The notes: generated from the letters alone by a model not told the origin. 63,034 nucleotides of DNA from Bacteroidales bacterium 52_46 (GCA_001915385.1 MNQK01000013.1:1-63034), one strand, 5' to 3'; counted from the stretch's first letter, positions 7,930 through 17,815 are shown. Numbers and translations: made by a program.

Positions 7930-9282
7930 TCAGAAGGAGAACTGGAAGAGGAAGTCGACGCGGTTGGCGTGGTTGTGCTCGCCGTTGAAGTTATGGCGCG
8001 AGCCAATCAGGTATTCGGCGCCTACCTGCAGGCGCGGCGACATGTCCCAGAATATGTTGAAGGCTCCGTAGAGTCCGTAGCGGTAGTCAGTTCCTTCGAC
8101 CTTATAATCGGGATAATATCCGACGCGGCCTAATGCCGCGCAGGCATACACGCTCGGGGTAAAGTTGTATTTCAGACCGAAATTGAGGCCTAATGCCAGC
8201 GGGGCATAGAGCCGTCCGGGAGTAGTGTTGTCGGTCACAAGGTCGTATGCGCCGATCGACATGTCGGCCATGTAGCTTTCGTATCCTTTTCCGGTACTTA
8301 CCATGCCGTAGAGTGCGAGGCGGTTTAACGGGTAGAAAACCGTCGACGCCTGTATGCCCCATCCCACTACCGTCTTGCGTTCGCCGGTAACGAGATTGCG
8401 ATACGGGATAGAGCGCATTATGCCCGACAGACGCGCATGCTCGCCGTGACCCCAGTTGTACTGGCCGAACACCGCGAGGTCGGGAAGATAGTCGTCAAGT
8501 TTCTTTGTAAGGACACCGTCGGCATCTACCTTCGATTCAGGTATTTCAAGCGAAGCCGCCATCTCCCAGTGCCGGTTGAACTCATGCTGCCATCTCACCA
8601 GCAGGTCGGTATGCGATGTTTTGCCGTTCTGCCCTCCCCCGTCGATAGTCGGAGCCTGTGCTGCGGGGTCGCTGAATGTGGTTGCAGCATATCCTATTGT
8701 CCAGTCGGCTATGGTCACGTATGCTTTCTTCAACTTGAATATGACATTGTCGGGACCGGAGAAATCGCACTGTATGTATCCGATGATGTCGCCAAGCGTG
8801 GCGCTGCGTCCTATCACCTTAAAAAACAATGCCGTCCCGGCAGGCGTGCCGCCTATACGCTTCATACGGTCGGGGTCGCGCGGCACGGGTATCATGTAGG
8901 GAATAAAACCGTTGACGGGCACCGAGCCGTCGAAATCGCCCCATGCACGCATACGTATGCACCCGCCGATACCCATGGCGAGTTTGGCATCCTTGCTCAT
9001 GAACAGGAAATATGGTGCGAGCGGGTCCTGGAAATGCCGGTACTGGTCGACATAAAATAATGCAAGGGTCTGCGCAACAGAATCATCGGGAGCTTTCTCT
9101 CCATCGCCGACATATATGATTTTATGGCTTTGCTTGAGTCGCTCGGTCTTTATCTCGTCGGCAGTCATGGTGTCGAGACCTGGCAGCGTATCACGTGGCA
9201 CGACGGCATCGGCCACGGTGTCGGCTGCAATTGCCGAAGTGCACACCGCAAGCCCGAGCACAAGGTTAATAAATCTTCCCAT
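7930..9282 (-). CDS. DcaP-like outer-membrane porin
   Basis: A 450-residue barrel protein with a signal peptide (MGRFINLVLGLAVCTSAIA) and a helical N-terminal region rich in charged residues (~40-70). Strand-forming segments start near residue 100 (GIGGCIRMRAWGDFDG). The segment DWTIGYAATTFSDPAAQAP resembles DcaP-type porins. The C-terminus ends in Phe (RVDFLFQFSF), the outer-membrane barrel signal. DcaP proteins transport dicarboxylates or other small anions in Proteobacteria; the substrate here is unknown. It is single, on the minus strand, divergent from metH. Confidence 0.75.
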   Translation of the reverse strand: MGRFINLVLGLAVCTSAIAADTVADAVVPRDTLPGLDTMTADEIKTERLKQSHKIIYVGDGEKAPDDSVAQTLALFYVDQYRHFQDPLAPYFLFMSKDAKLAMGIGGCIRMRAWGDFDGSVPVNGFIPYMIPVPRDPDRMKRIGGTPAGTALFFKVIGRSATLGDIIGYIQCDFSGPDNVIFKLKKAYVTIADWTIGYAATTFSDPAAQAPTIDGGGQNGKTSHTDLLVRWQHEFNRHWEMAASLEIPESKVDADGVLTKKLDDYLPDLAVFGQYNWGHGEHARLSGIMRSIPYRNLVTGERKTVVGWGIQASTVFYPLNRLALYGMVSTGKGYESYMADMSIGAYDLVTDNTTPGRLYAPLALGLNFGLKYNFTPSVYACAALGRVGYYPDYKVEGTDYRYGLYGAFNIFWDMSPRLQVGAEYLIGSRHNFNGEHNHANRVDFLFQFSF

Positions 9283-9428
9283 AATGTAACTAAACAGTTA
9301 AAACGTTGACTTCAATATTGCCCTTAAGAGCTTGAAATATTAACAATCAGTAACTGTGGATGGTTGTCATTTAATTATAAATATCACACCGACCCGATGC
9401 CATAACTATTTTTTACAACAAATTTTTG

Positions 9429-9436
9429 TAAATTTG
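9429..9436 (+). promoter_or_regulatory. Probable -7 element of metH
   Basis: TAAATTTG matches TAnnTTTG exactly and lies 58 bases before the metH start. No cobalamin riboswitch could be made out in 9283-9494: the GAAAGTCCTGAGCAGGCAC-type core seen at 17.66 kb is absent here. Confidence 0.5.
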
Positions 9437-9494
9437 CGACAGATTAACAGCGTCACACCCATATATACTATCAAAATACAGACAACACTTCAGG

Positions 9495-12400
9495 ATGACA
9501 GAATTTCCAATACGTTCACAACAGCTTGTCGACCTTGCCGACGAGCGTATCATAATACTTGACGGTGCGTTCGGCACCATGCTTCAGAGTCTTAATCTTA
9601 CGGAGGATGATTTCCGTGGTTCGCGTTTTAAATCACACGGCACCAACCTGCGCGGATGCAACGACGTGCTGTGTCTTACCTGCCCGCAGGCAGTAGCCGG
9701 CATTCACCGGCAATATCTCGAGGCGGGTGCCGACATCATCGAGACCAACTCGTTCAACGCCAATGCCATCTCGCTTGCCGACTACGCCCTGTCGGAGTAC
9801 GCGGCTGAAATCAACCTTGCGGCGGCTGAAATAGCCCGCGCAGAGGCCGACGAATACTTCAATGCAACGGGACGCCGCGCATACGTGGCCGGAAGCGTCG
9901 GGCCGACAAACAAATCGCTGACCATGGCCGTAACGCTCGACGATGATATCGACTGGGACACCATGGTCGCCGCCTACACCACCCAGATGACCGCACTCAT
10001 AAAAGGTGGCGCGGATCTGCTCATAATAGAGACAATCTTCGACACGCTCAACGCCAAAGCGGCAATCTATGCCGCCAAGACGGCTTTTGAGACGACCGGA
10101 ACCACACTCCCGGTAATCCTGTCGGTGACGCTGACCGAAAGCGGACGCACCCTCTCGGGGCAGTCGCTCGAAGCGTTTGCAGCCACGGTGGCTCACGCCA
10201 ATCCGTTTGCCGTGGGACTCAACTGCGGATTCGGTATCGAGGGGATGGCCACGCATATCGCCACGCTGCAGCCGCTTGTGCCGCGCGTATCGGTCTATGC
10301 CAATGCAGGCCTTCCCGACAAACTGGGCCGCTACAACGAGACACCGCAGATGATGGCCGACGCACTGCGCCCGATTCTTGAATCCGGACAGCTGAATATC
10401 GTAGGCGGATGCTGCGGTACCACCCCCGACCATATACGCGCCATAGCCAGGGAGGCGGCCGCATTTGCGCCTCGTCCGTACCGTAAGCCGGGCGATACGC
10501 TCATTCTTGCCGGACTCGACACGCTTGCAATATCACCAGAGACAAATTTCGTGAACGTAGGCGAACGGTGCAATGTGGCCGGCAGCCGCAAGTTCCTCCG
10601 TCTTATAAAGGAAAACAACTACGACGAGGCGCTCGAGATAGCCCGCACGCAGGTGGAAAAGGGAGCGCAGATCGTCGATGTCAACATGGACGACGCGCTT
10701 CTCGACGCCCGGCAGTGCATCAGCCGGTTCATACGTTTGGCTCAGGTCGACCCCGACATCGCCGCTGTCCCCGTAATGGTCGACTCATCGGACTGGAACG
10801 TCATCCTCGCCGGACTCAAGACCATTCAGGGCAAGCCGGTAGTCAACTCAATATCGCTCAAGGTGGGCGAAGAGGCTTTCATAGAGCATGCCAGAACGAT
10901 ACGCCGCTTCGGCGCCGCAATGGTGGTAATGGCATTCGACGAGGAGGGGCAGGCCACATCGTTCGAACGTAAAACGGAAATATGCGCCCGCAGCTACCGG
11001 CTGCTCACTACCCGCGCCGGCGTACCGCCTCAGGATATAATCTTCGACCCCAATATACTTTCAATCGCGACGGGAATGCCCGAGCACAACCGGTATGCCG
11101 TCGATTTCATCGAGGCAACACGGTGGATTAAGAAAAATCTGCCCGGAGCGAAAATAAGCGGCGGATTGTCCAACCTGTCATTTTCATTCCGCGGCAACAA
11201 TCAGGTGCGCGAGGCGATGCATGCCATATTCCTGTCGCATGCCATTCCGGCCGGCATGGACATGGCTATCGTCAATGCGGCCTCCCTCCCCTCTCCCGAC
11301 GAGATTCCGCCTCGGCTTGCTCAGCTCGTCGAGGATGTGATACTCGACAAAGATGATGATGCGGCCGACCGTCTTGTAGAGGAAGCCCAGCTCCTGCTGC
11401 AACAGAAAGAGGGCGCCTCGGCCGAGACACACCGTCAGGCGGCCGAACCGACGTCGCTCGCGCCCGACGAAGCGCTTACCACAGCGGTGGCCCGAGGCCT
11501 CACGGCCAATCTTGACGCACTGGTGGAAGCCGCGCTGCAACAGGCCGGCTCGGCGGTCGAGGTAATCAACGGCCCGCTTATGGCGGCGATGAACCTCGTG
11601 GGCCGGCGTTTCGGCGAAGGGAAGATATTCCTGCCACAGGTAGTGAAGAGCGCTTCGGCCATGAAAGCGGCCGTCGACATACTCACTCCGGTGATTGAAG
11701 CGGAAAAAGCCGTGGGAAAATCCGACACCTCCGTATCGCGCCCGAAGATGGTAATCGCGACTGTGAAAGGCGACGTGCACGACATCGGTAAAAATATCGT
11801 ATCGGTCATAATGCGCTGCAACGGATACGATGTCATCGACCTCGGTGTAATGGTCCCGGCTGAGACAATCGTGGAACGTGCGCGAAGCGAAAACGCCGAC
11901 ATAGTCGGTCTGTCGGGTCTGATTACACCCTCGCTCGAGGAGATGTGCAATGTGGCGCGGCTTATGGAGCGCACCGGCCTGACAATGCCCCTCTTTATCG
12001 GGGGCGCCACGACATCCGACCTCCACACGGCCATAAAGATAGCTCCGCTCTATTCGTCGTCGGTGGTTCACACACGCGACGCGGCGCAGATGCCGGGACG
12101 TGTAAAGGAATTCATCGACCCTGCCACGGCAGCCGAAGCAGGACGGCAGTTGCTTGACGAACAGGAACGGTTGCGTAATGCTTCCGATGCTCCGGTGCGC
12201 ATGCTGTCGCTCGCCGAAGCGCGTGCGCTCAGGCCGCATGCAGCTCTGGGACACACGGTAACGGAACGCATCACGCCGAAACCGCTCTCTTACGAATGGG
12301 ACATCGACACGCTCCGCCCGCTAATCAACTGGCGCGCATTCCTTGCCGCGTGGAAACTCGACGCTTCGCTCGCGTCACTTGCCCCCGACGCCGGCAACGC

Positions 12401-13187
12401 CGTCCAAAGTCACAACATATCAAAGGCTCCGTCGTCGCAGAAACAGGCCAAAGCGATAGAGGCGCGCCGCCTGCTCAAAGACGCCGACGACGTACTTGCC
12501 TACATTGCCGCAAAAGGCCTCTGGGTAAAGGCAATAGTAGACTGCCGACCGGCCTGCTCCACTTCCGATGACGAGATACTGATTTCGGCTGAAAGCGGCC
12601 GATTCGCTATCCCGACGCTGAGACAGCAGCTCGACGACAACGGACAGCCCCGCGTGGCGCTCTCCGATTTCATAAATCCTGCGGCGCCCGACGGCTCGCC
12701 TGACGATTTTACGGGTATTTTCGCCGTTTCTACCGGTGCGAAAATACAACAGCTGATTGACGATGTCGCCACTACGGATGAATACATGGGACTTGTGTAC
12801 CGCACTGTCGCCGACCGTCTCGCCGAAGCCGCCACCGAGGCCACACACCGTCAGGCGCTCCATGACTGGGGGTATACCAACGGCGATGTCAATCTCTCCG
12901 ACCTCGAAATCGAGATGCAGTCGATACGTCCGGCTGTCGGCTATCCGTCGCTGCCCGACCAGTCGCTTATATTCATAATCGACCGGATACTCGATTTAAA
13001 GAGAATCGAACTTGTACCGACCGAGAGCGGAGCGTTGAATCCACCCGCCTCGACCGCCGGACTGATAATCCTCAATCCGAAATCGCGCTACTTTATCCTC
13101 GGAAAGATTGGCGACGACCAGCGCAATGACTATCTGTCGCGCCATCCGCTCGGCCGTCCCGACCAAGCCCGTTTCCTGCCGCAATAG
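9495..13187 (+). CDS. metH: Cobalamin-dependent methionine synthase
   Basis: Transfers the methyl group of 5-methyl-tetrahydrofolate to homocysteine through methylcobalamin. All four modules are present in 1230 residues. The homocysteine domain (~15-330) has Zn-binding Cys in GLNCGFG and GGCCGTT (~306-307). The pterin-binding domain (~355-610) has VGERCNVAGS. The B12 cap and Rossmann domain (~660-900) have the base-off motif DVHDIGKN, with the cobalt-ligand His at 762. The AdoMet activation domain (~940-1230) has RPAVGYPSLPDQ. The start is preceded by CAGG. It is an obvious user of the cobalamin imported by the btu genes 4-20 kb away. Confidence 0.97.
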   Translation: MTEFPIRSQQLVDLADERIIILDGAFGTMLQSLNLTEDDFRGSRFKSHGTNLRGCNDVLCLTCPQAVAGIHRQYLEAGADIIETNSFNANAISLADYALSEYAAEINLAAAEIARAEADEYFNATGRRAYVAGSVGPTNKSLTMAVTLDDDIDWDTMVAAYTTQMTALIKGGADLLIIETIFDTLNAKAAIYAAKTAFETTGTTLPVILSVTLTESGRTLSGQSLEAFAATVAHANPFAVGLNCGFGIEGMATHIATLQPLVPRVSVYANAGLPDKLGRYNETPQMMADALRPILESGQLNIVGGCCGTTPDHIRAIAREAAAFAPRPYRKPGDTLILAGLDTLAISPETNFVNVGERCNVAGSRKFLRLIKENNYDEALEIARTQVEKGAQIVDVNMDDALLDARQCISRFIRLAQVDPDIAAVPVMVDSSDWNVILAGLKTIQGKPVVNSISLKVGEEAFIEHARTIRRFGAAMVVMAFDEEGQATSFERKTEICARSYRLLTTRAGVPPQDIIFDPNILSIATGMPEHNRYAVDFIEATRWIKKNLPGAKISGGLSNLSFSFRGNNQVREAMHAIFLSHAIPAGMDMAIVNAASLPSPDEIPPRLAQLVEDVILDKDDDAADRLVEEAQLLLQQKEGASAETHRQAAEPTSLAPDEALTTAVARGLTANLDALVEAALQQAGSAVEVINGPLMAAMNLVGRRFGEGKIFLPQVVKSASAMKAAVDILTPVIEAEKAVGKSDTSVSRPKMVIATVKGDVHDIGKNIVSVIMRCNGYDVIDLGVMVPAETIVERARSENADIVGLSGLITPSLEEMCNVARLMERTGLTMPLFIGGATTSDLHTAIKIAPLYSSSVVHTRDAAQMPGRVKEFIDPATAAEAGRQLLDEQERLRNASDAPVRMLSLAEARALRPHAALGHTVTERITPKPLSYEWDIDTLRPLINWRAFLAAWKLDASLASLAPDAGNAVQSHNISKAPSSQKQAKAIEARRLLKDADDVLAYIAAKGLWVKAIVDCRPACSTSDDEILISAESGRFAIPTLRQQLDDNGQPRVALSDFINPAAPDGSPDDFTGIFAVSTGAKIQQLIDDVATTDEYMGLVYRTVADRLAEAATEATHRQALHDWGYTNGDVNLSDLEIEMQSIRPAVGYPSLPDQSLIFIIDRILDLKRIELVPTESGALNPPASTAGLIILNPKSRYFILGKIGDDQRNDYLSRHPLGRPDQARFLPQ

Positions 13188-13288
13188 AATAAAACGGGCA
13201 TAAGTAACTTAAAATAGCGCTTACAATCAAAAAATATTTGCACAATACCGATTAAAAGCGTACCTTTGCAAAACAATAAACCAAGGTA

Positions 13289-13362
13289 GGTCCGGTAGCT
13301 CAGCTGGATAGAGCATCTGCCTTCTAAGCAGACGGTCATGCGTTCGAGTCGCATCCGGATCA
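13289..13362 (+). tRNA. tRNA-Arg (anticodon TCT)
   Basis: A 74-base cloverleaf. The acceptor GGTCCGG pairs with CCGGATC (one G-U), the D arm is GCTC...GAGC, the anticodon stem TCTGC/GCAGA holds loop CTTCTAA with anticodon TCT (AGA codons), and the T arm is ATGCG-TTCGAGT-CGCAT. CCA is not encoded. A promoter with TACCTTTG at 13261-13268 precedes it. Confidence 0.95.
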
Positions 13363-13373
13363 CGACATAGCGC

Positions 13374-13448
13374 GATTCATTAGCTCAGTTGGTTTAGAGC
13401 GCCTCCTTGACAGGGAGGAGGTCACTGGTTCGAATCCAGTATGGATCA
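13374..13448 (+). tRNA. tRNA-Val (anticodon GAC)
   Basis: A 75-base cloverleaf. The acceptor GATTCAT pairs with ATGGATC (one G-U), and the D arm is GCTC...GAGC. The anticodon stem CCTCC/GGAGG holds loop TTGACAG with anticodon GAC (GUC codons). The T arm is ACTGG-TTCGAAT-CCAGT. It follows tRNA-Arg by 11 bases and shares its promoter and the terminator below. Confidence 0.95.
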
Positions 13449-13449
13449 C

Positions 13450-13482
13450 AAAAAAGCGATGGAAAATTCCATCGCTTTTTTC
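13450..13482 (+). terminator. Terminator of the tRNA-Arg/tRNA-Val unit
   Basis: AGCGATGG (13455-13462) pairs with CCATCGCT (13469-13476) around AAAATT, flanked by A6 and T6 runs. It begins right after the tRNA-Val discriminator base. Confidence 0.9.
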
Positions 13483-13546
13483 TGTTTATCAGCAAATTAA
13501 ATTGAATTAACAGCCTCATTACAGGATTGCAGTACATCGCCCGACT

Positions 13547-13877
13547 TTACTGGGGTCAGCTGCAAAACCCGGTTGAAATGTTAAAAAGCAATACGAATAA
13601 AAAATCATCACCCGAAATGCCCAACCTCCCAAATCATTTTCAGGAGCATAATCGGAGGGCCGGAGGCTCGTGGATTGTTATTAACCTCGGCTCGGAGAAC
13701 GCGGAGCGGGCGCAGACCGGGGCACAATGCAATACAAACAGAGGATAAGCCCGGGACGGGCGGTTTGTGGTTCAATCAGTGCTTGCGTACCGTCCCGGTA
13801 CTCCGAACCCCGGTTAAGCACACCCTCGAGCCTCCGGCTCTCCGCTGTCGGAATTTTAACAACTGAGTTTTTGCATT
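13547..13877. repeat. Family C long repeat, forward copy
   Basis: About 331 bases nearly identical to the reverse complement of 27193-27553. The arms contain CGGAGGGCCGGAGGCTCG next to TTAACCTCGG and, inverted, CGAGCCTCCGGCTCTCCG. The centre holds one arm (AAGCCCGGGACGGGCG) of a hairpin that is complete in the other copies; here the second arm is largely deleted (ACCGTCCCGGTACTCC). Open frames inside are short and not shared, so it looks non-coding. The remaining gap to 14043 is filled by a family B element. Confidence 0.85.
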
Positions 13878-13882
13878 GATCC

Positions 13883-13996
13883 CTTTACTGTCCGCGGTTA
13901 AAAACCGCGGCTACTACATTACTAAAACCGCGACTACTGCATGACTGATTGTAGAGCGTTATAGTAGCCGCGGTTTTTAACCGCGGACAGTAAAGC
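13883..13996. repeat. Family B palindromic repeat (CCGCGGTTAAAAACCGCGG)
   Basis: Starts CTTTACTGTCCGCGGTTAAA and ends with the inverse TTTAACCGCGGACAGTAAAG. The inner parts contain ACCGCGGCTACTACATTACT and ATAGTAGCCGCGG. It is the same unit as 1109-1225 and, in reduced form, 53831-53871. The whole element can fold on itself as one long stem. Confidence 0.8.
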
Positions 13997-14043
13997 CGAC
14001 AATTTTTATATCGCCGTGCGCTGCAATTTTAGCTTGAGTGAAA

Positions 14044-15453
14044 TTAATAGGCGTTTTCTTCGCCGGAGATGGCGTTGGTTATGGTGCGGACTATGATTTT
14101 GAGGTCGAGCGAGAGGCTCCAGTGCTCTATGTACCATACGTCGTTGTCGACGCGGCGTTCCATCTGCCAGAGTTCGTCGGTGGCGCCGCGGAATCCCTGT
14201 ATCTGCGCCCAGCCTGTTATGCCCGGCTTGACGAGATGGCGCACCATGTACTGGTCGATAAGCTGACGGTATTCCTCGGTATGCGCAAGCATGTGGGGAC
14301 GCGGACCGACTACCGACATGTCGCCTTTGAACACGTTCCAGAACTGCGGCAGCTCGTCGATTGAAGTGTGTCGCAGGAAGTTGCCGAGACGGGTCTTGCG
14401 ATCGTCGTCTTTTGTTGCCTGACGTGTGTCGGCGTCTTTGCTCACGCGCATGGTACGGAATTTATAGCAATAAAATTCTTTACCCATGTAGCCGGTGCGC
14501 AATTGTCGGAAAAATACGGGGCCCGGCGATGAAATCTTTATAGCGATGGCGACCGGTATTAGCACGAGGGGCGACAAAAGCAGCACGAGGCCGGAGAACA
14601 GTATGTCGAACGTGCGTTTGATGGCTCTGTTGGTCACCGACCGCAACGGAGATTTGTGCACGGCTATCGCAGGTATCGTGCTGTTGAAATTGAACATGTA
14701 GAAGCTGTGCTGCAGCTTCGGCGACATAAGCGGAGTGAAATATAATTTGCAGAAATGCTGGTCAGCAAGATGTATCACCTTGTTAATCAGCATGTCATTG
14801 TCGATTGATGAGGTATAAAATATCTCATGCACGTCGTTGGCCTTTATGAAATCCTCGAGTTTGTCGATAGAACCAATGAATTTTCCGTTGAAATCCGAAG
14901 GAATCCTGTTGTCGAAGTATCCGAGTACCCTCATGCCGTAGCCCTGTTCGTTGGCAAGAAGCTGCGACAGGCGCATGGCAGGCTGTCCGGTTCCTATGAT
15001 TACGATATTACGTGTGTTGCGCCCATGCCGGCGGAAACGCTTGAGAAGCTGCAACGATACCAACCATAAAAGGAGAAGCACCGCTGCCTGCGCAAAATAC
15101 AATATACAGAAGAATATGAACTGTACATTGCCATATCCGGTAAACATCATCATCGCCGCATAAAGGAGTGTGGAAAATAATGATGTGAGCAATGCCATGC
15201 CGAATAATTTTTCGGCTCGCATCATACGGCGTTCGTGTATGGCCATACAGCCTCTCGACGATACGAGTGTCACTATTCCGACGATAAGTATCGTACGCCA
15301 TACACTGCCATTATCGCTCACGTCATAAAAACGGCCGTCTCTGCCGACCGACAACAGCACCACAAACGCTGCGGCCATGATTGCCATATCGAGAAGAGTC
15401 TGTATCAGCGGTACATATCTACCATATTTACCAATCGGAATATTTCTAAGCAT
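14044..15453 (-). CDS. Polyprenyl-phosphate sugar-1-phosphate transferase (WcaJ-like)
   Basis: Starts a surface polysaccharide repeat unit by moving a sugar-1-phosphate onto undecaprenyl phosphate at the inner membrane. It has 469 residues. About four TM helices fill the first ~125, a Rossmann-like domain begins at RNIVIIGTGQPAMRLSQLL (~145), and a re-entrant helix KRTFDILFSGLVLLLSPLV (~285) follows. The catalytic domain has KISSPGPVFFRQLRTG, YKFRTMR, TSIDELPQFWNVFKGDMS, VGPRP and KPGITGWAQ. The sugar (Glc, Gal or a deoxy-amino sugar) cannot be read. It stands alone here; the dTDP-sugar genes are 41 kb away. Confidence 0.92.
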   Translation of the reverse strand: MLRNIPIGKYGRYVPLIQTLLDMAIMAAAFVVLLSVGRDGRFYDVSDNGSVWRTILIVGIVTLVSSRGCMAIHERRMMRAEKLFGMALLTSLFSTLLYAAMMMFTGYGNVQFIFFCILYFAQAAVLLLLWLVSLQLLKRFRRHGRNTRNIVIIGTGQPAMRLSQLLANEQGYGMRVLGYFDNRIPSDFNGKFIGSIDKLEDFIKANDVHEIFYTSSIDNDMLINKVIHLADQHFCKLYFTPLMSPKLQHSFYMFNFNSTIPAIAVHKSPLRSVTNRAIKRTFDILFSGLVLLLSPLVLIPVAIAIKISSPGPVFFRQLRTGYMGKEFYCYKFRTMRVSKDADTRQATKDDDRKTRLGNFLRHTSIDELPQFWNVFKGDMSVVGPRPHMLAHTEEYRQLIDQYMVRHLVKPGITGWAQIQGFRGATDELWQMERRVDNDVWYIEHWSLSLDLKIIVRTITNAISGEENAY

Positions 15454-15582
15454 AATATTTTATTTCTGAAATAGATACAATCCGTGCGACATCGCTTCAG
15501 CATATCGCGACAAAGTGAATTGCTACAACTGGGGGCATGAAGCAATCCTGACAGTCAGGGCATGCCATGGAATAAATCACAA

Positions 15583-15618
15583 ATACCCCGGGAATTCAAC
15601 AATTCGCCGGGGCATTGC
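15583..15618 (-). terminator. Terminator hairpin after the DUF349 gene
   Basis: On the minus strand GCCCCGGCGAATTG is followed by AATTCCCGGGGTAT, giving a GC-rich stem about 15 bases after the DUF349 stop codon. Confidence 0.55.
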
Positions 15619-15629
15619 GGGTCAGGTTA

Positions 15630-17489
15630 TTACAGACGCCCGTCAATCAGGGCGATTTTCTTTTCAAGGTCGGCGATATCGTCGCGTATACGCTGTGTCT
15701 TGCGCTCTATATCTCGGAGCATCGACGATCCGGAAGTGGATTTGAAATTGAAGAATCCGAGGTTGTTCTGATACGTGGTCAGTTCCGAACGTTTTGTTTC
15801 GAGCACGCGGGCAAGGCGTTCGCGCTCGCGGGAAAGCTTTCCGCTGTCCGACATCTCGTTGATACTGTTCTCGAAACGGGCGAAGTTGGCGCGTGTATCT
15901 TTCAGGTCGTGCACCTTGTAAAGCTCATTGATGACCGCACGGAACTCCTCATATACCTTGTCTTTTTCGCGGAAAGGCACATGACCAATTTCGTTCCAGC
16001 GCGCCTGCGCATCCTTGATTGCAGCCACAACTTCCTGACGCGGGGCGTCGGCGGCTATCTCCTTGAGCGACGCCGTCAGCGCACGCTTTGCGCGAAGGTT
16101 TTCCTGCTCCGACTTGCGAGACTGCGAAAGGTCGCGTTTTTTCTGCTCGAAGAAGAAATCGCATGCTTCCTGAAAGCGTTTCCACACCTCATCGGAACGT
16201 TTTTTGGGAACCGAACCAATGGTCTTCCACCGGCGCTGCAGCTCGGTAAGTTTATCGGCGGTGGCTTTCCAGTCAGTGCTGTCCTTGAGAGCCTCTGCCT
16301 GCTCGCAAAGCGCTATTTTCTTCTCGAGGTTGGCCGCCATATCCTCCTTGACCGATTTATAATATTCCGCTTTCTGTGCGAAGAATTTATCGCACACGGC
16401 ACGGAAACGGGTGAAGAGCGCGTTATTCGCTTTCTTTGATGCAAAACCGAGCTTACGCCAGTCTTCCTGCGCCTGAAGTATTGTCTTTGTCATGTCGTTC
16501 CAGGCGTTGAACGATTTGAGCGAGTCGAAATCAAGCGCTTCAAGACGTTCGCATATCGCTGTCTTAGCATTCTCGTTCTCCTGTTCGCGCGCCTTGCGTT
16601 CTTCAAAGAAAGCCTGATATTTCTTGTTGACCACGGCCGACGCCTCCTTGAAGCGAGTCCATATCTCCTCGCGCTGCTCCTTGTCGACCGGGCCTGTCTC
16701 GCGCCAGGTGACATGCAGGTCCTGCAGTCGCTTGAAGGCGGCAATCACGTCGGCTTCGGCATCAAGCTGTTCGGCCTCGGCGCAAAGCTGCAATTTCGTC
16801 TCGAGATTCTTTTTGAAATCATAATCGCGCAGATCCTTGTTCACCTTCAGCTGGTCGTAGAATATCTCCACGGCCTCCTGATAGCGTTTCCACTGGTCCG
16901 ACATCTGCTGGGGTGCCACATCGCCCACAGACTTGAATTCCTGCTGGATTTCACGGAAACGGGTGAAATGACGGTTTACGTTGTCGGTATCGTTGCTCAT
17001 AGCGGTGATTTCGTCTATGAGGGCATTTTTCTTTTCGTAATTGCGCTGGAGCTCTGCCTCCACCTCAGCCGCACGCGCAGCTTTTTTCTCCTTAATGGAA
17101 TTGAGCAACTGGCGGAGCACCTCGTCGGCGGGATCCTCCTCGGGGATAAATGCTTCAGGGTCGTTGCCGTTGGCTATGAACTGTTTGCGGGCTTCCTCAT
17201 CAGTAGCCTTGCGCAACGCGTAATAACGCTGTTTGAGCCGCGACACTTCATCGCGGGATATTTCATCAGCACCGGCCTGCGCAAGAGCGGTGAGTGTTAT
17301 GATGATATCAGCTTCCGACATATCATCAATGGCCGGAACAGCCTCTTTGGCCTTGTTATCATCTGTAGCTACATCGGCGGCAACGGCTGATGTGTTGACT
17401 TCTTCGTTCTCAACTTCAGGCTGAGAACTGTCGGGGATAGGATTGGCAGTCAGGTCAACTGACTCGTCTGCCGTCTGGCGGGTTTCCAT
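15630..17489 (-). CDS. DUF349-domain protein, long coiled-coil
   Basis: A 619-residue soluble, highly charged protein. A low-complexity acidic N-terminus (~1-55) is followed by several tandem DUF349 repeats of ~70-75 residues. Each carries a W...G..... K.......W.RF....D.FF/Y pattern, for example DWRKLGFASKKANNALFTRF, RRWKTIGSVPKKRSDEVWKR and ARWNEIGHVPFREKDKVYE. A coiled-coil tail (~530-619) follows. DUF349 proteins are widespread in Bacteroidetes; no activity has been established that I know of. It has its own terminator and is divergent from the B12 operon. Confidence 0.85.
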   Translation of the reverse strand: METRQTADESVDLTANPIPDSSQPEVENEEVNTSAVAADVATDDNKAKEAVPAIDDMSEADIIITLTALAQAGADEISRDEVSRLKQRYYALRKATDEEARKQFIANGNDPEAFIPEEDPADEVLRQLLNSIKEKKAARAAEVEAELQRNYEKKNALIDEITAMSNDTDNVNRHFTRFREIQQEFKSVGDVAPQQMSDQWKRYQEAVEIFYDQLKVNKDLRDYDFKKNLETKLQLCAEAEQLDAEADVIAAFKRLQDLHVTWRETGPVDKEQREEIWTRFKEASAVVNKKYQAFFEERKAREQENENAKTAICERLEALDFDSLKSFNAWNDMTKTILQAQEDWRKLGFASKKANNALFTRFRAVCDKFFAQKAEYYKSVKEDMAANLEKKIALCEQAEALKDSTDWKATADKLTELQRRWKTIGSVPKKRSDEVWKRFQEACDFFFEQKKRDLSQSRKSEQENLRAKRALTASLKEIAADAPRQEVVAAIKDAQARWNEIGHVPFREKDKVYEEFRAVINELYKVHDLKDTRANFARFENSINEMSDSGKLSRERERLARVLETKRSELTTYQNNLGFFNFKSTSGSSMLRDIERKTQRIRDDIADLEKKIALIDGRL

Positions 17490-17603
17490 AACAAATTAAA
17501 TATTAATGTAATATCCGGACACGGAGTATCCTTTACTCCAAAATCCGTTCCAAATTTATGCAAAATAATTGTAAAAACCTATTATTTTTATAAATAGTTT
17601 GAG

Positions 17604-17611
17604 TATATTTG
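17604..17611 (+). promoter_or_regulatory. -7 element driving the cobalamin riboswitch transcript
   Basis: TATATTTG is an exact TAnnTTTG match. Transcription would start near 17618, directly before the riboswitch. Confidence 0.6.
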
Positions 17612-17621
17612 CATCAGCAAA

Positions 17622-17815
17622 GATATCGGACTGTTTTGTCCGTAAGGAATACAGGTGAAAGTCCTGAGCAGGCACGCTGCCGTAACTCTCGTTTCCCTAT
17701 ATATATATTTATGTGGAGACGACGCGACACAAGCCATTGGAGAACCGGAATGCTCCGAGAAGGCGTCGCAACAAGAGAAGCCGGAAAACAAACTCTTTGC
17801 TATCCGGAAGCCAGA
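17622..17815 (+). ncRNA. Cobalamin riboswitch upstream of btuG-btuB
   Basis: The aptamer core is visible: AGGAATACAGGTGAAAGTCC then TGAGCAGGCACGCTGCCGTAA (17645-17685), followed by the peripheral arms. AAGCCATTGGAGAACCGG (17731-17748) and AGAAGCCGGAAAACAA (17776-17791) correspond to the later conserved segments. The family binds adenosyl- or methylcobalamin and lowers expression of uptake genes when B12 is plentiful. It ends about 100 bases before btuG. That gap contains a further hairpin (CGGGTGTGGATGCACACG, 17840-17857), a possible expression platform. Confidence 0.88.

Noticed and set aside
9283..9494. A cobalamin riboswitch before metH
   Set aside because: The core segments are absent. 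MetH uses B12 as cofactor, and such control is more usual on MetE or on import genes.
11184..12254. Minus-strand ORF of 356 residues inside metH
   Set aside because: It is antisense to the pterin and B12 domains and its composition (many His, Arg, Cys) is typical of shadow frames.
13527..13866. Small plus-strand ORFs inside the family C repeat
   Set aside because: The frames are not kept in the other copies, and the sequence is palindromic and repeated in gaps only.
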